A stretch of DNA of 64,000 bases from Gaeumannomyces sp. JS-464 (GCA_002197995.1 NGZR01000001.1:2418001-2482000); one strand, 5' to 3'. Positions 1 through 12,062 are shown, numbered from the stretch's first letter. Notes: generated by a model from the letters alone, not told the origin. Numbers and translations: made by a program.

Positions 1-932
1 AAACAAAGAGAAGGAGGGAGAGAGAAAAGAAACAAAGGCGCTCAGCTTCCTCCGGATCGTCGACCGTCGGGACCGCCATGCCAACCCTCCTTGCGCACGG
101 ATACTGTCTCAATCGGTCATTACCCATCGCCGCAAAGCAAGACAAGCCTGGCCGGCAAGGGAGAGGGGAAAAAAGAAAAATCGCCATCCTTCCGCGATGG
201 CAAAGTGCGAGGGCCCAAGCGCTTTTTGTGGCGTTCTTGGAGGCGTCGCGGGGCTGCGTTTGGTCCGGGCCCGCGTATGATTCGTCGGGGCTGGGCTTGG
301 TGGTGATGTGATGGACTTGTCTCGCTCTATTTGGTCCCTCTTCGCTCTCCCTTGGGTCGATAGTCGGCCCCAGCTGGCGTCGTGCAGGTGGGCTTTTTTC
401 CTTCTTTTCGTACGACGGTAATAGCGGGACGCCGGCATTGCTCCCAGTGGCTCGAAATGACCTCCTGCATGATGCGTATTGCTTGACCTTGCCTTTTTTT
501 TTTTTTTTCTTGCGCCTTTTGAGACAGGAGGTTGCTTACGCGGAGGTTTGTGGCCGCCGCCCTCATCTGACGTCCTCCAGCCGTCCGCACCCCGGTAGAC
601 AAGTGTTGCGTCGGCTGCGGGACATGTGTGTGGCATGGATTGGCAGGTGGAGGGCCTGCTGACCGGTCGATGGATTCAAACAGGTAGCTACCTACACGGT
701 AAAGCCCAACGCCCCATGGAGGTGGGCGGGGAGGTGGGCAAGTGGAAATGGGAAAGAGTTCCATGCCGAAAAGCCCGAGGCGGCGGGCCGCGATCCACAC
801 GGGGCTTTTCGGGCAAGGACCGAGCCAATATTAGCACCAACGGAATATTCGCTGGGGGATCCAAATAGGCGGGTCGCGGAATATTAGGATAGCGTGGGAG
901 AGGGGGCAAACGGCTCAGAAGAAAGAAAGAAA
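1..932. other. intergenic, no gene seen
   Basis: No supported gene. Overlapping open frames on both strands are short, rich in Arg, Lys and Pro, and show no domain. A 16-nt T run lies at about 494-509. The left edge may be the flank of a gene outside the window. The right end is the 3' side of the minus-strand small secreted protein. Confidence 0.6.
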
Positions 933-1478
933 TCAAAAGCAAAGAAGACAAAAGCATGCCAATCCCAACACGGCAACGACGAATGCGAGCCGCGACGGAA
1001 GGAGAGGCGGTAATAATGCGACTACCAAAAGACGCGGGATGGAACCGGGCGGGCTTTTTGCTCCGACACTTTTCTCCCACGACCATGGGCCGTAGCCCAG
1101 CGGCAGACACAGAACCGGTTCCTTGTAGGTGATGCACGGTGACGTCTGCGTCTTGAGGCTGGGGCCGCGGAGGGCAGCTTTTGCGTCCTTCAGTGCTCCC
1201 GCGACCGCGCCGACGATTTCGGCCGGCGGGCATGTTGGGATGGGGATGCCCTTTGGGCCTGACTTTTTGGGGCCGTGCTTGTCCTTCTGCGACTTCTTTC
1301 TGGAGCTGCGGGCGAGGGCGACGGCGCCCTTCGCGACGATGCGGGACGGCACGGTCGCCGGCTCGACCGACCGAGGAGGATGCGTGCCGACTGCCGCGGT
1401 CTCGACAGGGATGGCCAAAGCCAGGGCCAGGGCCAGGGCCGGAGAGAGGATGGCAAGGATGCGTGCGAAGGAGCGCAT
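933..1478 (-). CDS. small secreted or GPI-anchored-like hypothetical protein (181 aa)
   Basis: I do not recognise a family. The ATG at 1478 opens a 181-codon frame. Residues 1-22 form a clear signal peptide with an Ala-Leu repeat (ALALALALA), encoded by a short GCCAGG tandem. Next come a Pro/Ala linker, a Lys-rich stretch (about 59-77, KKSQKDKHGPKK) and a short domain with Cys at 83, 115 and 124. Codons through about residue 136 prefer C or G in the third position, as in the clear genes nearby. The last 33 residues (about 149-181) are strongly hydrophobic after a small-residue stretch (AKSPPGS). That resembles a GPI-attachment tail, but it could also be read-through past an unrecognised intron, because codon bias weakens there. 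It is transcribed divergently from the F-box/ankyrin gene, with 519 bp between the two starts. Export to the wall or outside is inferred from the signal peptide. The N-terminal two-thirds is the firm part; the 3' end is uncertain. Confidence 0.6.
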   Translation of the reverse strand: MRSFARILAILSPALALALALAIPVETAAVGTHPPRSVEPATVPSRIVAKGAVALARSSRKKSQKDKHGPKKSGPKGIPIPTCPPAEIVGAVAGALKDAKAALRGPSLKTQTSPCITYKEPVLCLPLGYGPWSWEKSVGAKSPPGSIPRLLVVALLPPLLPSRLAFVVAVLGLACFCLLCF

Positions 1479-1997
1479 TCTCGGGGGATTTCAGCCCGGA
1501 GATGAGATGGGTGCCCAGGGCGGGACGACTGGAGGGCGATGGTCCATTGCGCCAAGACTGTCAACGGCGATCGCTGGGGTTGTTGTTATACGTTGAAGTT
1601 AGAAGGCCTCCAAGGCTGTGATTGAATCAAAGTCATCGACGTAGTGGTTCGGGTTCAGTTTAGCCACATCACGTCCGCCGCAAAGCGAGCTTCCAGACGG
1701 TGTGGAAACCCAAAATAGAAGGTGCATCCAGCGCGAGGTTGCGTCGCTCAGCACTGCACAGCGAGGTGACTTCAGCCGCACGTGCCACCTAGCCCGCGCA
1801 GGCGCTCACCCAAATCTGAACCTCGCACCGTCGTTTTGAGGGCACGACGAAATGAACCAACGACAAGAAACAAGAAAAACTCCATCGATTCGATGCTACG
1901 AGAACCAGAAACAGCGCGCCAAAACAACGAGCGACACCGCCAAGCGCCACTTGCGATAGCGCAGAAGCAGCCCTGGCGACAGGACGCCGCCGCCGCC
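1479..1997. promoter_or_regulatory. divergent promoter region
   Basis: This is the 519-bp interval between the divergent starts of the secreted-protein gene (minus) and the F-box/ankyrin gene (plus). The reading frame of the latter stays open back to 1782, but begins there with GTG. One upstream in-frame ATG at 1893 would add 35 residues. The chosen ATG at 1998 has a near-ideal context (GCCGCCATGG) and sits directly before the F-box. No specific transcription-factor site is claimed. Confidence 0.5.
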
Positions 1998-4900
1998 ATG
2001 GTGCCACTTTTGGCAATCCCGGACGAGCTCCTCCTGCACATTTTCGAGTGCTGCGATATTCGCGACAAGGCTGTGCTGGTGCGGGTCAATCGCTACCTGT
2101 ACGCAAAGTTGAACCGACACCTCTACGTCTTTAATATCCGCCACGAGGATGAGAGCGCCGTTATGTGGGCCGCCTACAAGGGCAGCCTTGAGACCATGAT
2201 GCTTGCCCACGAGGCTGGCGCCGACTTGAATGGTAGTCAGTCTTCGTCCTGGCCGCGCCTGTTCCTGCCAAGAGACTTCATGAGCCCGTGCCCGCATTGG
2301 ATGCCACCGCTCCCCGATCCAGAGACGCAGGAGTTTATGCCGCTGCACCTGGCCGCTCACCAGGGACATACCCACATGGTCGCCTGGATGCTCTCTCGCG
2401 GCGCCCGGATAAAGGTCGACTCTTTTGGTATTTGCGACTGCAATACCATGATCGTGGCCGACGACATGGACGACATAAGCAACGGCACCCCCACCCCCGC
2501 CTGGTCGTGCTATTCCGGGGAACCGCTTCACATAGCGGTATGCCAGGGCCACTTGTCCACCGCTGATCTGCTCATCAGGCACGGCGCCTCCACCCAGTTT
2601 AGCAGCTTCCCCATCGGCGAGTCGGCCATGCACATCGCCGCTCTCAAGGGGCGCGTCGACATGATGAGGTTCTTGGCGGCCAACGACCCCGACATTATCA
2701 GCTCGGTCGATCGTGACGACAGGACCGCCTTCCATTACGCCGCTTTCAGTCCTGTTGGCGCCAGCGCCGTTCCCGTTCTCGCAGAGCTGGGCCTCGACAT
2801 CAACGCCAAGAGCGCCGCCGGCACGACTCCGCTCCACATCGCAACCTGCGTCGGCAATGTTAACGCGGCAATCGCCATGCTCGATGCCGGTGCCGCCATC
2901 GACGTGGCGCGGGACCAAGGGGAGGGCCTGCCCATCCCTCTCCTGCACGCTGCGTGCTGCTCGCCCCAATTCACCGACCTCGTGTATGCGGCGCTCGGCC
3001 AAGACCGTGGCAAGGTCAGCGAGTCGTTCATGAGGTCTATGTGGGAAGAGAAGCGCCAGGTCCTACTGCAGAGGATTCTTGAGCAAGACGGCATCGATGT
3101 CAACGCCAGGCAGGACTTCAGCTGGAATGACGAGGACATGTTCAACTGCTCCGCGCTGCAAGTCGCTATTCGGCAGCCCGTCCGTGTCATGAAGATACTC
3201 CTTGAGGCGGGCGCCGAGCCGTTGCCGAGCGCGCTCTGGAATTTCTGCGAGAGCGGCAAGTACGCCGAGGAGGGCGACAACGCTGACGCGAAAATCTTGA
3301 TGCTGCTGGAATACGGCCTACGCATCGACACACCTGTGCCCAGTTTCCTCGGTAGAACGCTGCTCGATCTCATTGCCCGTCAGAATATCTTGCCTCAGCA
3401 TTCGCAAGACCACCTTCGCCGCCTTGTCATCGGAAACGCCAAGATAGATGTCAACTCGAGCCGCCAACACCTCTGCAAGGTTGCACTCAACTGCTTTGTT
3501 CGGGAAGCGACTAACAAGTCCGCAAACCTCGAGGCCTGTGCCTTGCTCGTCGAGGCAGGCGCCTCCATCGAGCACGACCTGTACAAATCCCAGATCAACA
3601 ATCTCTGCGACCATTTTCTTGAGCACAACGACTCCCATACTGAAAGCCCCGACGCGATTGGTTTTCTGCTCAGAATATTCCCCAATACCTTGTCGGCTCA
3701 GGACCTGCTCCTGCGGGCGTTGCTCAGCTTCGGCCTCTACGGGAACTACCATACGGCACATGATGATCCGCGCCACACATGTTGTCTCGAGCATAGCACC
3801 GTCATGGGGCTGATAAATCTGATAAACGGCCCTATTACGGTCAGGGGCCCGCCTGCGGGCGCTTCCGTCTTGCACCACGCCACCTTCTCCGCGCATACCC
3901 CGGCCATGGAAGCACTGCTTCTCCGAGGCGAAGATCCCAACATCACCAACAAGTTCGGGGTCACGCCCCTCCACTACCTGTTGGCGCACGGGGAAGCGCC
4001 CTCCAGGAATTGTGTGCACGGCTTGGAAGTCCTGCTGGAACACGGCGCAGATCCGTTTCATGTGGCCACGCCGACGGCCGACATGATGGAAAACTACCGC
4101 GGCTGCGACGCCAACGACGTACCCGAAATCAATCCCTCGCTACATATGGCGCTGGAGATTTCCTTGTATCACAACCGTGGCATGTCCCAGATTCTCAGTC
4201 ACGTATCGCTGGCCGACATTCCCTCAAGCCGCATCCCGAGCTTCACGCTGAACTGCGTCAGCTTCTGCTTGGAGCGGACCGACAGACTCATGTCTCTCCA
4301 CGACTTGGCGGATGCCTGGGGAAATACGGATGTGGAGGAATGTGCAGGCTTGGACAAGGCGGTGCTCGTAGTGCTACACGCCTTGTGGGATGGCCTGACT
4401 GGTTTGGATGGCCCCAACAGGACTGCCGGGTCCGTCGTCGTGGAAAAGCTGGGCGTCTTCATTCTCTGGCTCTTTTGCAGCAACATCATGGACACCTCCC
4501 GCGGCGACGGCGTCGACGATATCTGGGGCAGCATTGCGCAGCACATGGTGTCTCGAAAACTCTCCCGCCCGATTCATCACGAGACTACACCGCTGGACAG
4601 GGTGCTGGATAGGTTCTTCTTGCTCGAGACCCTGTCGCCGGCAGGTCCCGTCGTCCTCTTCCCCAGGACTCTGCGCGTCCTCCAGCCCCAGCAAGGTATT
4701 CACCAGTGGATCAACGACCTCGCTCCGCCGATGAGTCTGGTCGACGATTTGAAGGCGGCTGCAGAATCGAATCCGGTTCTAGAGGGGCCGTCGACACCGA
4801 TCGAGGGGGACGTGGAGCCCAAGCAGACCGGAGCCACGGCCGGAAAAGCAGCAAAGAGGCCCAAGATCAGGGAGATATTGCTGGCGGACCCGGCCCGCAC

Positions 4901-5012
4901 CGAGGCCCTTGCAGCCTTTCGACTAGACTTCCTGGAGCGTGTCAAGCGGCTGCGGGGCTTGGAGAATGAAACGGCCAGCCCGACGCCTCCGCCCAAAAAA
5001 AGTAACTTGTGA
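1998..5012 (+). CDS. F-box and ankyrin-repeat protein (1004 aa)
   Basis: A single-exon gene. The N-terminus (about residues 3-45) is an F-box: a PLLAIPDELLLHIFECC core followed by LVRVNRYLYAKLNRHLY. It would bind Skp1 in an SCF ubiquitin ligase. Ankyrin-type repeats follow, recognisable from TPLHxA-like cores at roughly residues 54 (AVMWAAYKG), 113 (MPLHLAAHQGH), 175 (EPLHIAVCQGH), 209 (SAMHIAALKG), 242 (TAFHYAAF), 275 (TTPLHIATCVGN), 312 (PLLHAACC), 385 (SALQVAIRQ), 622 (SVLHHATFSAH) and 655 (VTPLHYLLAHG). The middle (about 400-610) has degenerate repeats. The C-terminus from about 930 is basic and Pro-rich, ending PPPKKSNL. Such fungal proteins are presumed substrate adaptors in which the ankyrin face recruits the target. 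The target cannot be read from the sequence. No signal peptide or membrane segment is seen. The ATG at 1998 is chosen for its Kozak context; the in-frame ATG at 1893 is the alternative. Confidence 0.93.
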   Translation: MVPLLAIPDELLLHIFECCDIRDKAVLVRVNRYLYAKLNRHLYVFNIRHEDESAVMWAAYKGSLETMMLAHEAGADLNGSQSSSWPRLFLPRDFMSPCPHWMPPLPDPETQEFMPLHLAAHQGHTHMVAWMLSRGARIKVDSFGICDCNTMIVADDMDDISNGTPTPAWSCYSGEPLHIAVCQGHLSTADLLIRHGASTQFSSFPIGESAMHIAALKGRVDMMRFLAANDPDIISSVDRDDRTAFHYAAFSPVGASAVPVLAELGLDINAKSAAGTTPLHIATCVGNVNAAIAMLDAGAAIDVARDQGEGLPIPLLHAACCSPQFTDLVYAALGQDRGKVSESFMRSMWEEKRQVLLQRILEQDGIDVNARQDFSWNDEDMFNCSALQVAIRQPVRVMKILLEAGAEPLPSALWNFCESGKYAEEGDNADAKILMLLEYGLRIDTPVPSFLGRTLLDLIARQNILPQHSQDHLRRLVIGNAKIDVNSSRQHLCKVALNCFVREATNKSANLEACALLVEAGASIEHDLYKSQINNLCDHFLEHNDSHTESPDAIGFLLRIFPNTLSAQDLLLRALLSFGLYGNYHTAHDDPRHTCCLEHSTVMGLINLINGPITVRGPPAGASVLHHATFSAHTPAMEALLLRGEDPNITNKFGVTPLHYLLAHGEAPSRNCVHGLEVLLEHGADPFHVATPTADMMENYRGCDANDVPEINPSLHMALEISLYHNRGMSQILSHVSLADIPSSRIPSFTLNCVSFCLERTDRLMSLHDLADAWGNTDVEECAGLDKAVLVVLHALWDGLTGLDGPNRTAGSVVVEKLGVFILWLFCSNIMDTSRGDGVDDIWGSIAQHMVSRKLSRPIHHETTPLDRVLDRFFLLETLSPAGPVVLFPRTLRVLQPQQGIHQWINDLAPPMSLVDDLKAAAESNPVLEGPSTPIEGDVEPKQTGATAGKAAKRPKIREILLADPARTEALAAFRLDFLERVKRLRGLENETASPTPPPKKSNL

Positions 5013-6043
5013 TTCTTCTCTGCTGCGAATCCCCTTGCTTGTGTGTCGCACATCATCGCTGACTATCTTCCCAGCCCCCCTGACTATTGCGGAGTTTGTC
5101 GCTTGACGATGTGACAGATGGTGCTCAGCATTTGCGACTTAGGCGTTGGTTGGTGGGATGGGGGAGTTGGGACGGAACATGTTGGGATATTTCGCGCGCT
5201 GTTCTCTTTTTTTCTGTCCTTTGTAACATTTAGATTTCTCTCGATCTGGACGGCTCTTTTTCGTCTCGTCGTTATGATGCTGGGCTTTGCGCATCCTAAA
5301 TGGCCTGGCAGACGGGCAGGGAACCTGCTACCCTCATAACGATCTTCTCATTGCGTTCATTCTCGCCTCTATTTTTTTTCTTTTTCTTCACCTTTTCCTC
5401 TCGCGTCCCTCTTTATCACCTTGCTTCTCATTATTCGTTTCTTTCTCTCCCAAGGATCGTCTCTCACTCTTGCTACTTTCAGGGAGCGCACCAAATCGAC
5501 AGCCTCCGCCTCGTGTTCGATACTCGGAGCTAGAAACAGAAGAGCACAACAGATGTCCCCTCGGGTGGTGGGGGGACCTTGTGCGCCGGCGACAGAGTCC
5601 GTGGGGAAAGGGTTCGGGGCTGGGTGAAAAGAGGAGGAGAAAAAAAAAAAGGAGACAAGGCCGGGCTACCTTGGTCGGCCTTTATGCAGTACCACGACTG
5701 TCGTTCCGACACGACCAAATACAAAGCAGCAGCGAGGATCGGGAGTGGGAGTCTGCGCGATATGGCTTGCACGACATGCCATGCTTCTTTTTGTGGTTCT
5801 CTCTTGGTTTTCGTGGCGACGATGGACCCCCCACGCTGGGTCGGGGGTGATGAATCACGGCTGGACATTGGGGAAGAGCGGCAGACAGGCAGGCAGGCAG
5901 GTAGGCAGCTTAGAAATGATATGGTAATCACGTTCTATTGCGTCTCTATCCAACACGCGCCCTAGCTCCCTACATCGTGGCCTCTACTGCTCGGTCAATC
6001 TAGGGACCGGGACGGGACGGGGCGCGTCAGGCGGTGCAACGGC

Positions 6044-6047
<4 letters not shown>

Positions 6048-6104
<57 letters not shown>
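6048..6104 (+). repeat. (GA)n microsatellite, 57 nt
   Basis: An uninterrupted GA dinucleotide tract. It gives a run of Ser-Leu or Arg-Glu in shadow frames and marks this as non-coding spacer. Confidence 0.97.
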
Positions 6105-6106
<2 letters not shown>

Positions 6107-6394
6107 TTGCATGCATGTATTTGTGCATGTATGTATGTAGGTATTCCCGAGGGGCTGAGCTGGGCTGACGCAATTCGTGATTTGGCCAACCAATGTTGAG
6201 TTTCTTTTTTGGAGTCTGCGTTGTCCAACCTGGCCGATTGTCGTCTTTTGGCCTTCGTGATTTTAAAAATGGCAAGAAGATGGAAATACGAGACAGCATG
6301 AAGGAACGGGCCAGGGGGAGAGTGAGGGAAGGGAGGGCGGGGCTGGGCTGGGCTGGGCTGGGGTACATGGTGAGAGGCCATGCAGCCCTTTCGT

Positions 6395-6400
<6 letters not shown>

Positions 6401-6436
<36 letters not shown>
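6401..6436 (+). repeat. T homopolymer, 36 nt
   Basis: An uninterrupted run of 36 T on the plus strand, among the longest homopolymers in the window. Confidence 0.97.
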
Positions 6437-6441
<5 letters not shown>

Positions 6442-6516
6442 CGCAATGGGGCATTTCGCCATGCGTGCGGCGGAGCGGCAGCCACGTTTTTCTTCTGCTC
6501 CATTCTACCATACGTA

Positions 6517-6530
6517 CCTACCTAGGTAGG
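6517..6530. repeat. CCTACCTAGGTAGG palindrome
   Basis: A perfect 14-bp inverted repeat with no spacer. Short CCTA/TAGG palindromes of this kind recur in fungal intergenic DNA. No function is claimed. Confidence 0.8.
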
Positions 6531-8590
6531 GATGGGATGGGGATGTGCTGTGCGATACACACTCCTGCCAGGTTCGCTTCCGGCACACCTGCTCTTGAGC
6601 ACCCCGAGGGGGGAAGAGGAATTGGATGAGGAGGGAGTGGGCGGCGGCAGGCAGGCAGGTAGGCAGGTCAAGAAATGGCATTGTTACTCGATTTGTTTGT
6701 TTGTTTGCCTGGGACAGGAGAAGAAGGCGATGCAGCTACCCGGCCCGGGGTGAGTGAGCATGCCGAGATAATGTATGTCCGTAAGGCGGGTAGCCTACGT
6801 CCGATCCGAGGGTGGGAAGGCACGAAGGGTGTGTTTTGTTTGGCCACATTTTTATTCTTGCTGTAATAAATTTGTTATCGGAGAACAATAACAGGGTCGG
6901 TAGATTGGTGCCATTTTTTTCATGTCCTCCCGGTTGAGGGTAATAGATGGGCCCTGGTTGCGAAAAGAGAGAGAGAAGAGAGAAAAAAAAAAAAGTCCCC
7001 GAGACTGGGGTTAGGTATCTCGTGGGCCGGAGAAAAGGGAAGCAGGGTATGGGATGGGTGGACAAGATGAGAAGAAGCATGACGCTCGTGGGCGGGAGGG
7101 AAAGGGGAGAAAGCGGCAAAGGATGGTTGGCCTCGATCTCTTCGTATCTGACCTGCATCCACACTCTACGCTTTGCACGTGGCAGGGCTCCATCCAAAGA
7201 CGATCTGCAGCCAGGAGATTGGGAAGGATCTAGGGGGCCAAAACGAAGAGGGTGAGTGGCGTAGTGCGGTGCGGTGTGGTGTGGTGTGGTGGGATGGGAT
7301 GGGAAGGAGGTCGACATTGCAGTAAGCGGTGAAGCGAAGCCTGTTCGTTTGCTTTGCTCGTTTGCTTGCTCGGCAGTGAACATGGTGCATTCAATGGCTC
7401 CCTGCCGTCTTTGACAACTCACCAGCCGGCCTTCTCGAGTCCACCCAACGTGCGGTAAAGAAGACAGCAGCGAGCCTTGTTCTTCCCCATCACCTGCCGG
7501 CCCGGACTTGTCCTTGGGACAATGCGGAAGCGGGATGGAGGAATGGGGGATCTCGCATGCTACGTTACGCCGGCCGGCGGCCTCGTCGGACCAGGTGCCC
7601 CTTTTTCTTCTTGTCTCTTTCGCCCTTCCAGCTTTTGTCTCCTCGACGCCTCGTCTCGCCTCGCCCGCTCTGCATATGCAATGCACCCACCCATTGGCCA
7701 ATGGGCCCACTGTGGTGCCTCAAGGACCTGGGCAGAGCGGCTACGCACATTTTTCTTTTCTGTTATATACCCCGGCATACCTGATGCCCGTCGCCTTTCC
7801 CGGGCCCGAAAGGGAGAAAGGAAAGAAGACCATTGAATTGGGGGAGCATGCAGCGACGCGCGCCGCCTCAGGAAGGGATTGTTCAGATGAAAGATGGGTA
7901 GCTGCCTGGGGGCGGGCGTGGCATCAATGGTACGGTATTGGTGCTGGGGATGGTGATGGCCAGGCAGAGGCAGGCAGGCAGGCAGCTAACCGCCAGGCTG
8001 TGCCCGAGAGGCTCCTGATTGCACAATTGACGAACCGGCTACGCAGACTGGATGATGGAAGAGGCCGGCCGCTGGCGCCGTGGAATATTTTGCCCCGTTT
8101 CGCTCGACTACACCCCACGCCCAGCGCCCGACGCGACGCTTCCATGCAGCTTCCATGACGGGGCCGTCGGTTTCTCGCGTGTTTTGACGTGCCGTGGAGA
8201 GACGGTCAAGAGAGAGGACCGAGGGGCGGGCAGGCAGCGAGTGAGAGGGCTGGCGGGCTTACTGTTCCCACGTCTTTCTAGAGACATTGCTAGGTTGGCT
8301 GGCCTCTGATGTCTCGGTACTGCCACCACACAAAGGGCCGCATACATCATCACTTCCTATTCACTCACGTGTCGGCCCAGGGTGTAAAGCAAGGAGCGAG
8401 ATAGTGAAACAAAAAAAAAAAAAGACAGAGGCTGGCTTGGCTTGGCCTGCCAAGGGATCAAAGGAAGGGTCCAGACAGGGACGAACAAAAGAAGAAGCAT
8501 AGAAAATCAAGAGGCCGGGGGAAGGCCCAGGAGACAAATGAACCACCCCCCAGAGACATGGCCACTCTAAAAGTGCGGGGGAGCGCTTTC

Positions 8591-8712
<122 letters not shown>

Positions 8713-8791
8713 GAAGGCGGCTTCGAACGAGGGAGAAGTCTGGAACAAGGTGCGACACAACGGACAACCCTATCCTATACCTTCTTGCCCA

Positions 8792-8800
<9 letters not shown>

Positions 8801-8823
<23 letters not shown>
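8801..8823 (+). repeat. (CA)n microsatellite
   Basis: A short CA tract flanked by CG-rich dinucleotides, 90 bp after the long AG tract. Confidence 0.9.
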
Positions 8824-8831
<8 letters not shown>

Positions 8832-11697
8832 CATTCCTCGGGCGCGCCCCAAATGCTGCCCACTTGTATCACAAAGCAGTCGAGCACCAAGCACCGCGAT
8901 AGAGAGGGGTCGGGCGTTACGGTTGTGGCCCCTCGTGATGGGGACTCCTCGCGTAGGGTGAGAGGCTATTGGGTCTTTTGTTGGGTGCGGGGCCGAGAGG
9001 TGCTTCTCGTGCTTCGGTTCCTCTTACTCTACCCCTCCGTCCCCTTTTTTTGTGACGATTACACATGCGGTGGTGGGTGGAAAGTTACTCTTTTTGATCG
9101 TTCCTGGAAAGGCAACATGGCCCAGCTGGTTTGGTTGGTGGGAGAGTTGATATGAGAGCACAAAGACAAGAGAGGGAGCCCGAGGTGATTGCTTCTTTTG
9201 CTGGTCTACGTCGAGCCGGGCTGCTTCTGTCCGCCGTTCTACATGGGAAGAAAGAATATTATGAGCGGCGTCACAGCGACGAACCACTGGGACAGACCGC
9301 AGGCGCATCCGCAAAGCAACGCATCACAGCCGTGGACGGTGGCCCCGTCTCTTGCAACCTCAACCAAACTGCCGAGGACGGCAAATGGGCAGACCTTCGC
9401 TCGGCATTGGACAGCAGATGGGGACAGAGGAGGGAAACACATCCGCTCTCGGCGCAATCTGGTGGCAGGTCTGACACCGAACTCGAGGGGATGGAAATCT
9501 AGGGGAGGCAAAAGGGAGAGAAAGCAGTGTCGACCCCGTCACGATATCAGCCCATGGTGACAGAGACTGCGTCACAAAACGAACACGGCACTTTTTTTGC
9601 CCGCTGTGCCTTGCAGGCAAGGCAGCTCAGGCACGGGAGCGAGCGTAGGCGAGGCGGGGCAATGCGATATAGCCAGCCACGACAGAAAGGGAGAGAGAGA
9701 GCAACAGAGCAGAGGCCGCCGGCCGCGACCCTGTTTCGGTGAGCCTTCCGCGTTGGGAAAGATGCTCCGAGAATGTCTTCCCGTGGAACCCCAGAGAGAA
9801 GGCCGGGAAACTCGACCCTGACGCTGTCTGCCTGCACGGCCCGCGATGAGAGAGAGGGGCGGTCGATGGCGTTTTGGGGCCCGTTGCAAGATAAGATTTG
9901 CCTGTCATGGCTGCGGGCCGCACCTCCAGTTCATTGTGGCCTCTCCTATTTTTCTGGGACGCGTCCTCCGTTTTCTCTCACTCTTTTTCGTTTCTCCCCA
10001 CTGACAGGCATGGCGTGGCATGGCACACACACCTTTTCCCGTACATCATTGGGCTGAAAGGATTCGAGGCATGCCCATGTCCATCGTCATCGATCTTGCA
10101 CACACAGACATGCAAGCCCTGCCCTCGAAGCCGGGGCGCGTCGGGATGTAACTTCGTATAGGCGGCGTTGCGATCCAACCGTACGCCATTCCCATCCCTC
10201 CTTTGGGGTGGGAGGGGAGGACGTACGTGCCTTGGCTGGGCCCGAGCAGGTGGTACGCCCACCCTCCCGCCTCGGCCCCCCATCACATCACATCGCCGCT
10301 GCCCCTGCGGCGGAGCACGACGCTCGGATCATACCACCCGAGGGAAGGGATGCCCCCTCGGGTGCGTATTCGATATTTTGTTTTCTCTTCCTGAGCAGCG
10401 GGTTGTGCAAAGAAAAAAGGACCAAGCGAAACAGACCACAGCGAACCCGACATTGTCCTCTGGTTCGACGGCGATGAGGCGGGACTCGGCGAGAGGGGAG
10501 AGAGCGAGTGTCCCCTTGGCCGGGAGGGATCCTCGAGCAGGAGCAGCGACTGCAAACGCCAGAGGCAGGGGGGAAAAGCAAGGGGTGTACGACGAGAAAA
10601 AGGTACATGGCCTCAGGCGCTGCTGCACACCTCAGCTGTGCAGGTCAGTGGCTGAAAATCCCCTTCCGCCTGGCACAAAAACACTCGGGTTGGGGCACCC
10701 GAGAAGAAGGAGATTTGAGACTTGTTGCCAGGGAAGAAAAAAAAGTGGCCAGGATCGGATATGTCAAACGGTTGAGGCCACGAAGAGGAGAAAGAGTGAC
10801 AGGGATAGAGAGCAGAGGGCAGAGACGAGAGGACAGAGGAGAGGATGGAAGATGCAGAGCAGAACGCGCACAGAGGGACGGAATTACAAAATGTCCCAGC
10901 CCAGCCCAGCCGGCTTTCAAGAAGAGAAAAAAAAAAAAAAAGCAATAATGAGCCAGAAGGAGGGGCGTGGTTCGGATAGCGACAGAGACCACGCAACGCG
11001 CGCCGCCGCTGCTCCTGATTGGCCAAGCCGGCGCCGCCTCTCTCTCGCTCAAAAACCAAAAACACCATCTCCCTTCCTTGGCCATGGCGATTACCGTCGG
11101 GGCCCCGGCCAGGCGGGGAGGCGCAGGCGGCCTGGTCTTGTGCTGTGTCGCACGTACGCGCCCTCGAGGGGTGCCGCCGCCGGGGCAGGCAAAGATTTTC
11201 CCCATCTTCTTCTCTTAGGTTCTGTTCGGCCGAAATAGGTGCTGCTTTCTTGCGCCACTTTGTTTTTTTTATGTTGTTTTCCTGTTTTTGCGCATTCAAT
11301 ACATGCAGCCAGTGGGGGTTTTGGCTGGCGCCACATGTACCTAGCGACGTAAGGGATTAAGAGGTGAATCAGAAAGAAAAAAAAAAGGAAGAAAAGGACG
11401 GAAACGAGAAACACCACCCAATATTAGCCCCTCCCCTCTACCCAAGAAAAAAAGAGTCCACGAACTACACGCCCCCTCATCCTCCCTTGTTTCCTCTTTC
11501 CGCCCAACTTTTCTGGGGGTGTCTGATCTTCCCCCGAGCCAAGGTGGCACCGCGGCCGTCCAGAAGCTGTATGCGTGTGTGCTTAGCGGACAAAAAGGGG
11601 GCGTGTAATGCGGGCGAAAAACAAAAACAGCCACGACTGGACGGACACAAAGGCAATGAAAAAAAAAGGGAAAGGATGTGCGTCTAGCTGCACCAAG

Positions 11698-11721
11698 CGG
11701 CGGCGGCGGCGGCGGCGGCGG
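11698..11721 (+). repeat. (CGG)n trinucleotide tract
   Basis: About eight CGG units in intergenic sequence upstream of the membrane-protein gene. Confidence 0.9.
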
Positions 11722-12062
11722 GACCGTCGCCCAAGGAGGATCATGTAACCAAGACAGAGGCACACATGGCGAAAAAAAAGAAGAAAAAAAAAAAGAGAAA
11801 AAAAAAGAGGGAGGTTGAGGCTGACTTTGCTCTGCTGTTCGATGTTGGGTATGGTCTGTGTATGTGCGCCATGTATAATAGCAGCCGCAACATGTCGCTA
11901 ACCCCTCTTTCCCTCCCCTCCTCCCTTTTTTCCTTTTCCTTTTTATCTTTCCTGTCATCTTCTATTGCTGCTGCCTGCCCTCTTGAGGATCCGGGGGTGC
12001 ATCTCATCTGCGTTATATTTTGGTGACAACTGACACAACGTCACCAAAACCCCGTCAGTCGC

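Noticed and set aside
1782..1997. Extending the F-box protein to the open frame start at 1782 or the ATG at 1893
   Set aside because: 1782 is GTG. The ATG at 1893 has poor context and adds a low-complexity Arg/Gln segment; 1998 has a strong Kozak context directly before the F-box.
6736..7710. 324-codon open frame, minus strand
   Set aside because: Contains Phe and Ser runs from T-rich and CT-rich DNA and a repetitive PTTPHHTAPH stretch from a GGTGT repeat; no protein family resemblance.
10168..11238. 356-codon open frame, plus strand
   Set aside because: Arg/Lys-rich translation through A runs and GA tracts, no domain, no consistent third-position bias, and competing frames of similar length.
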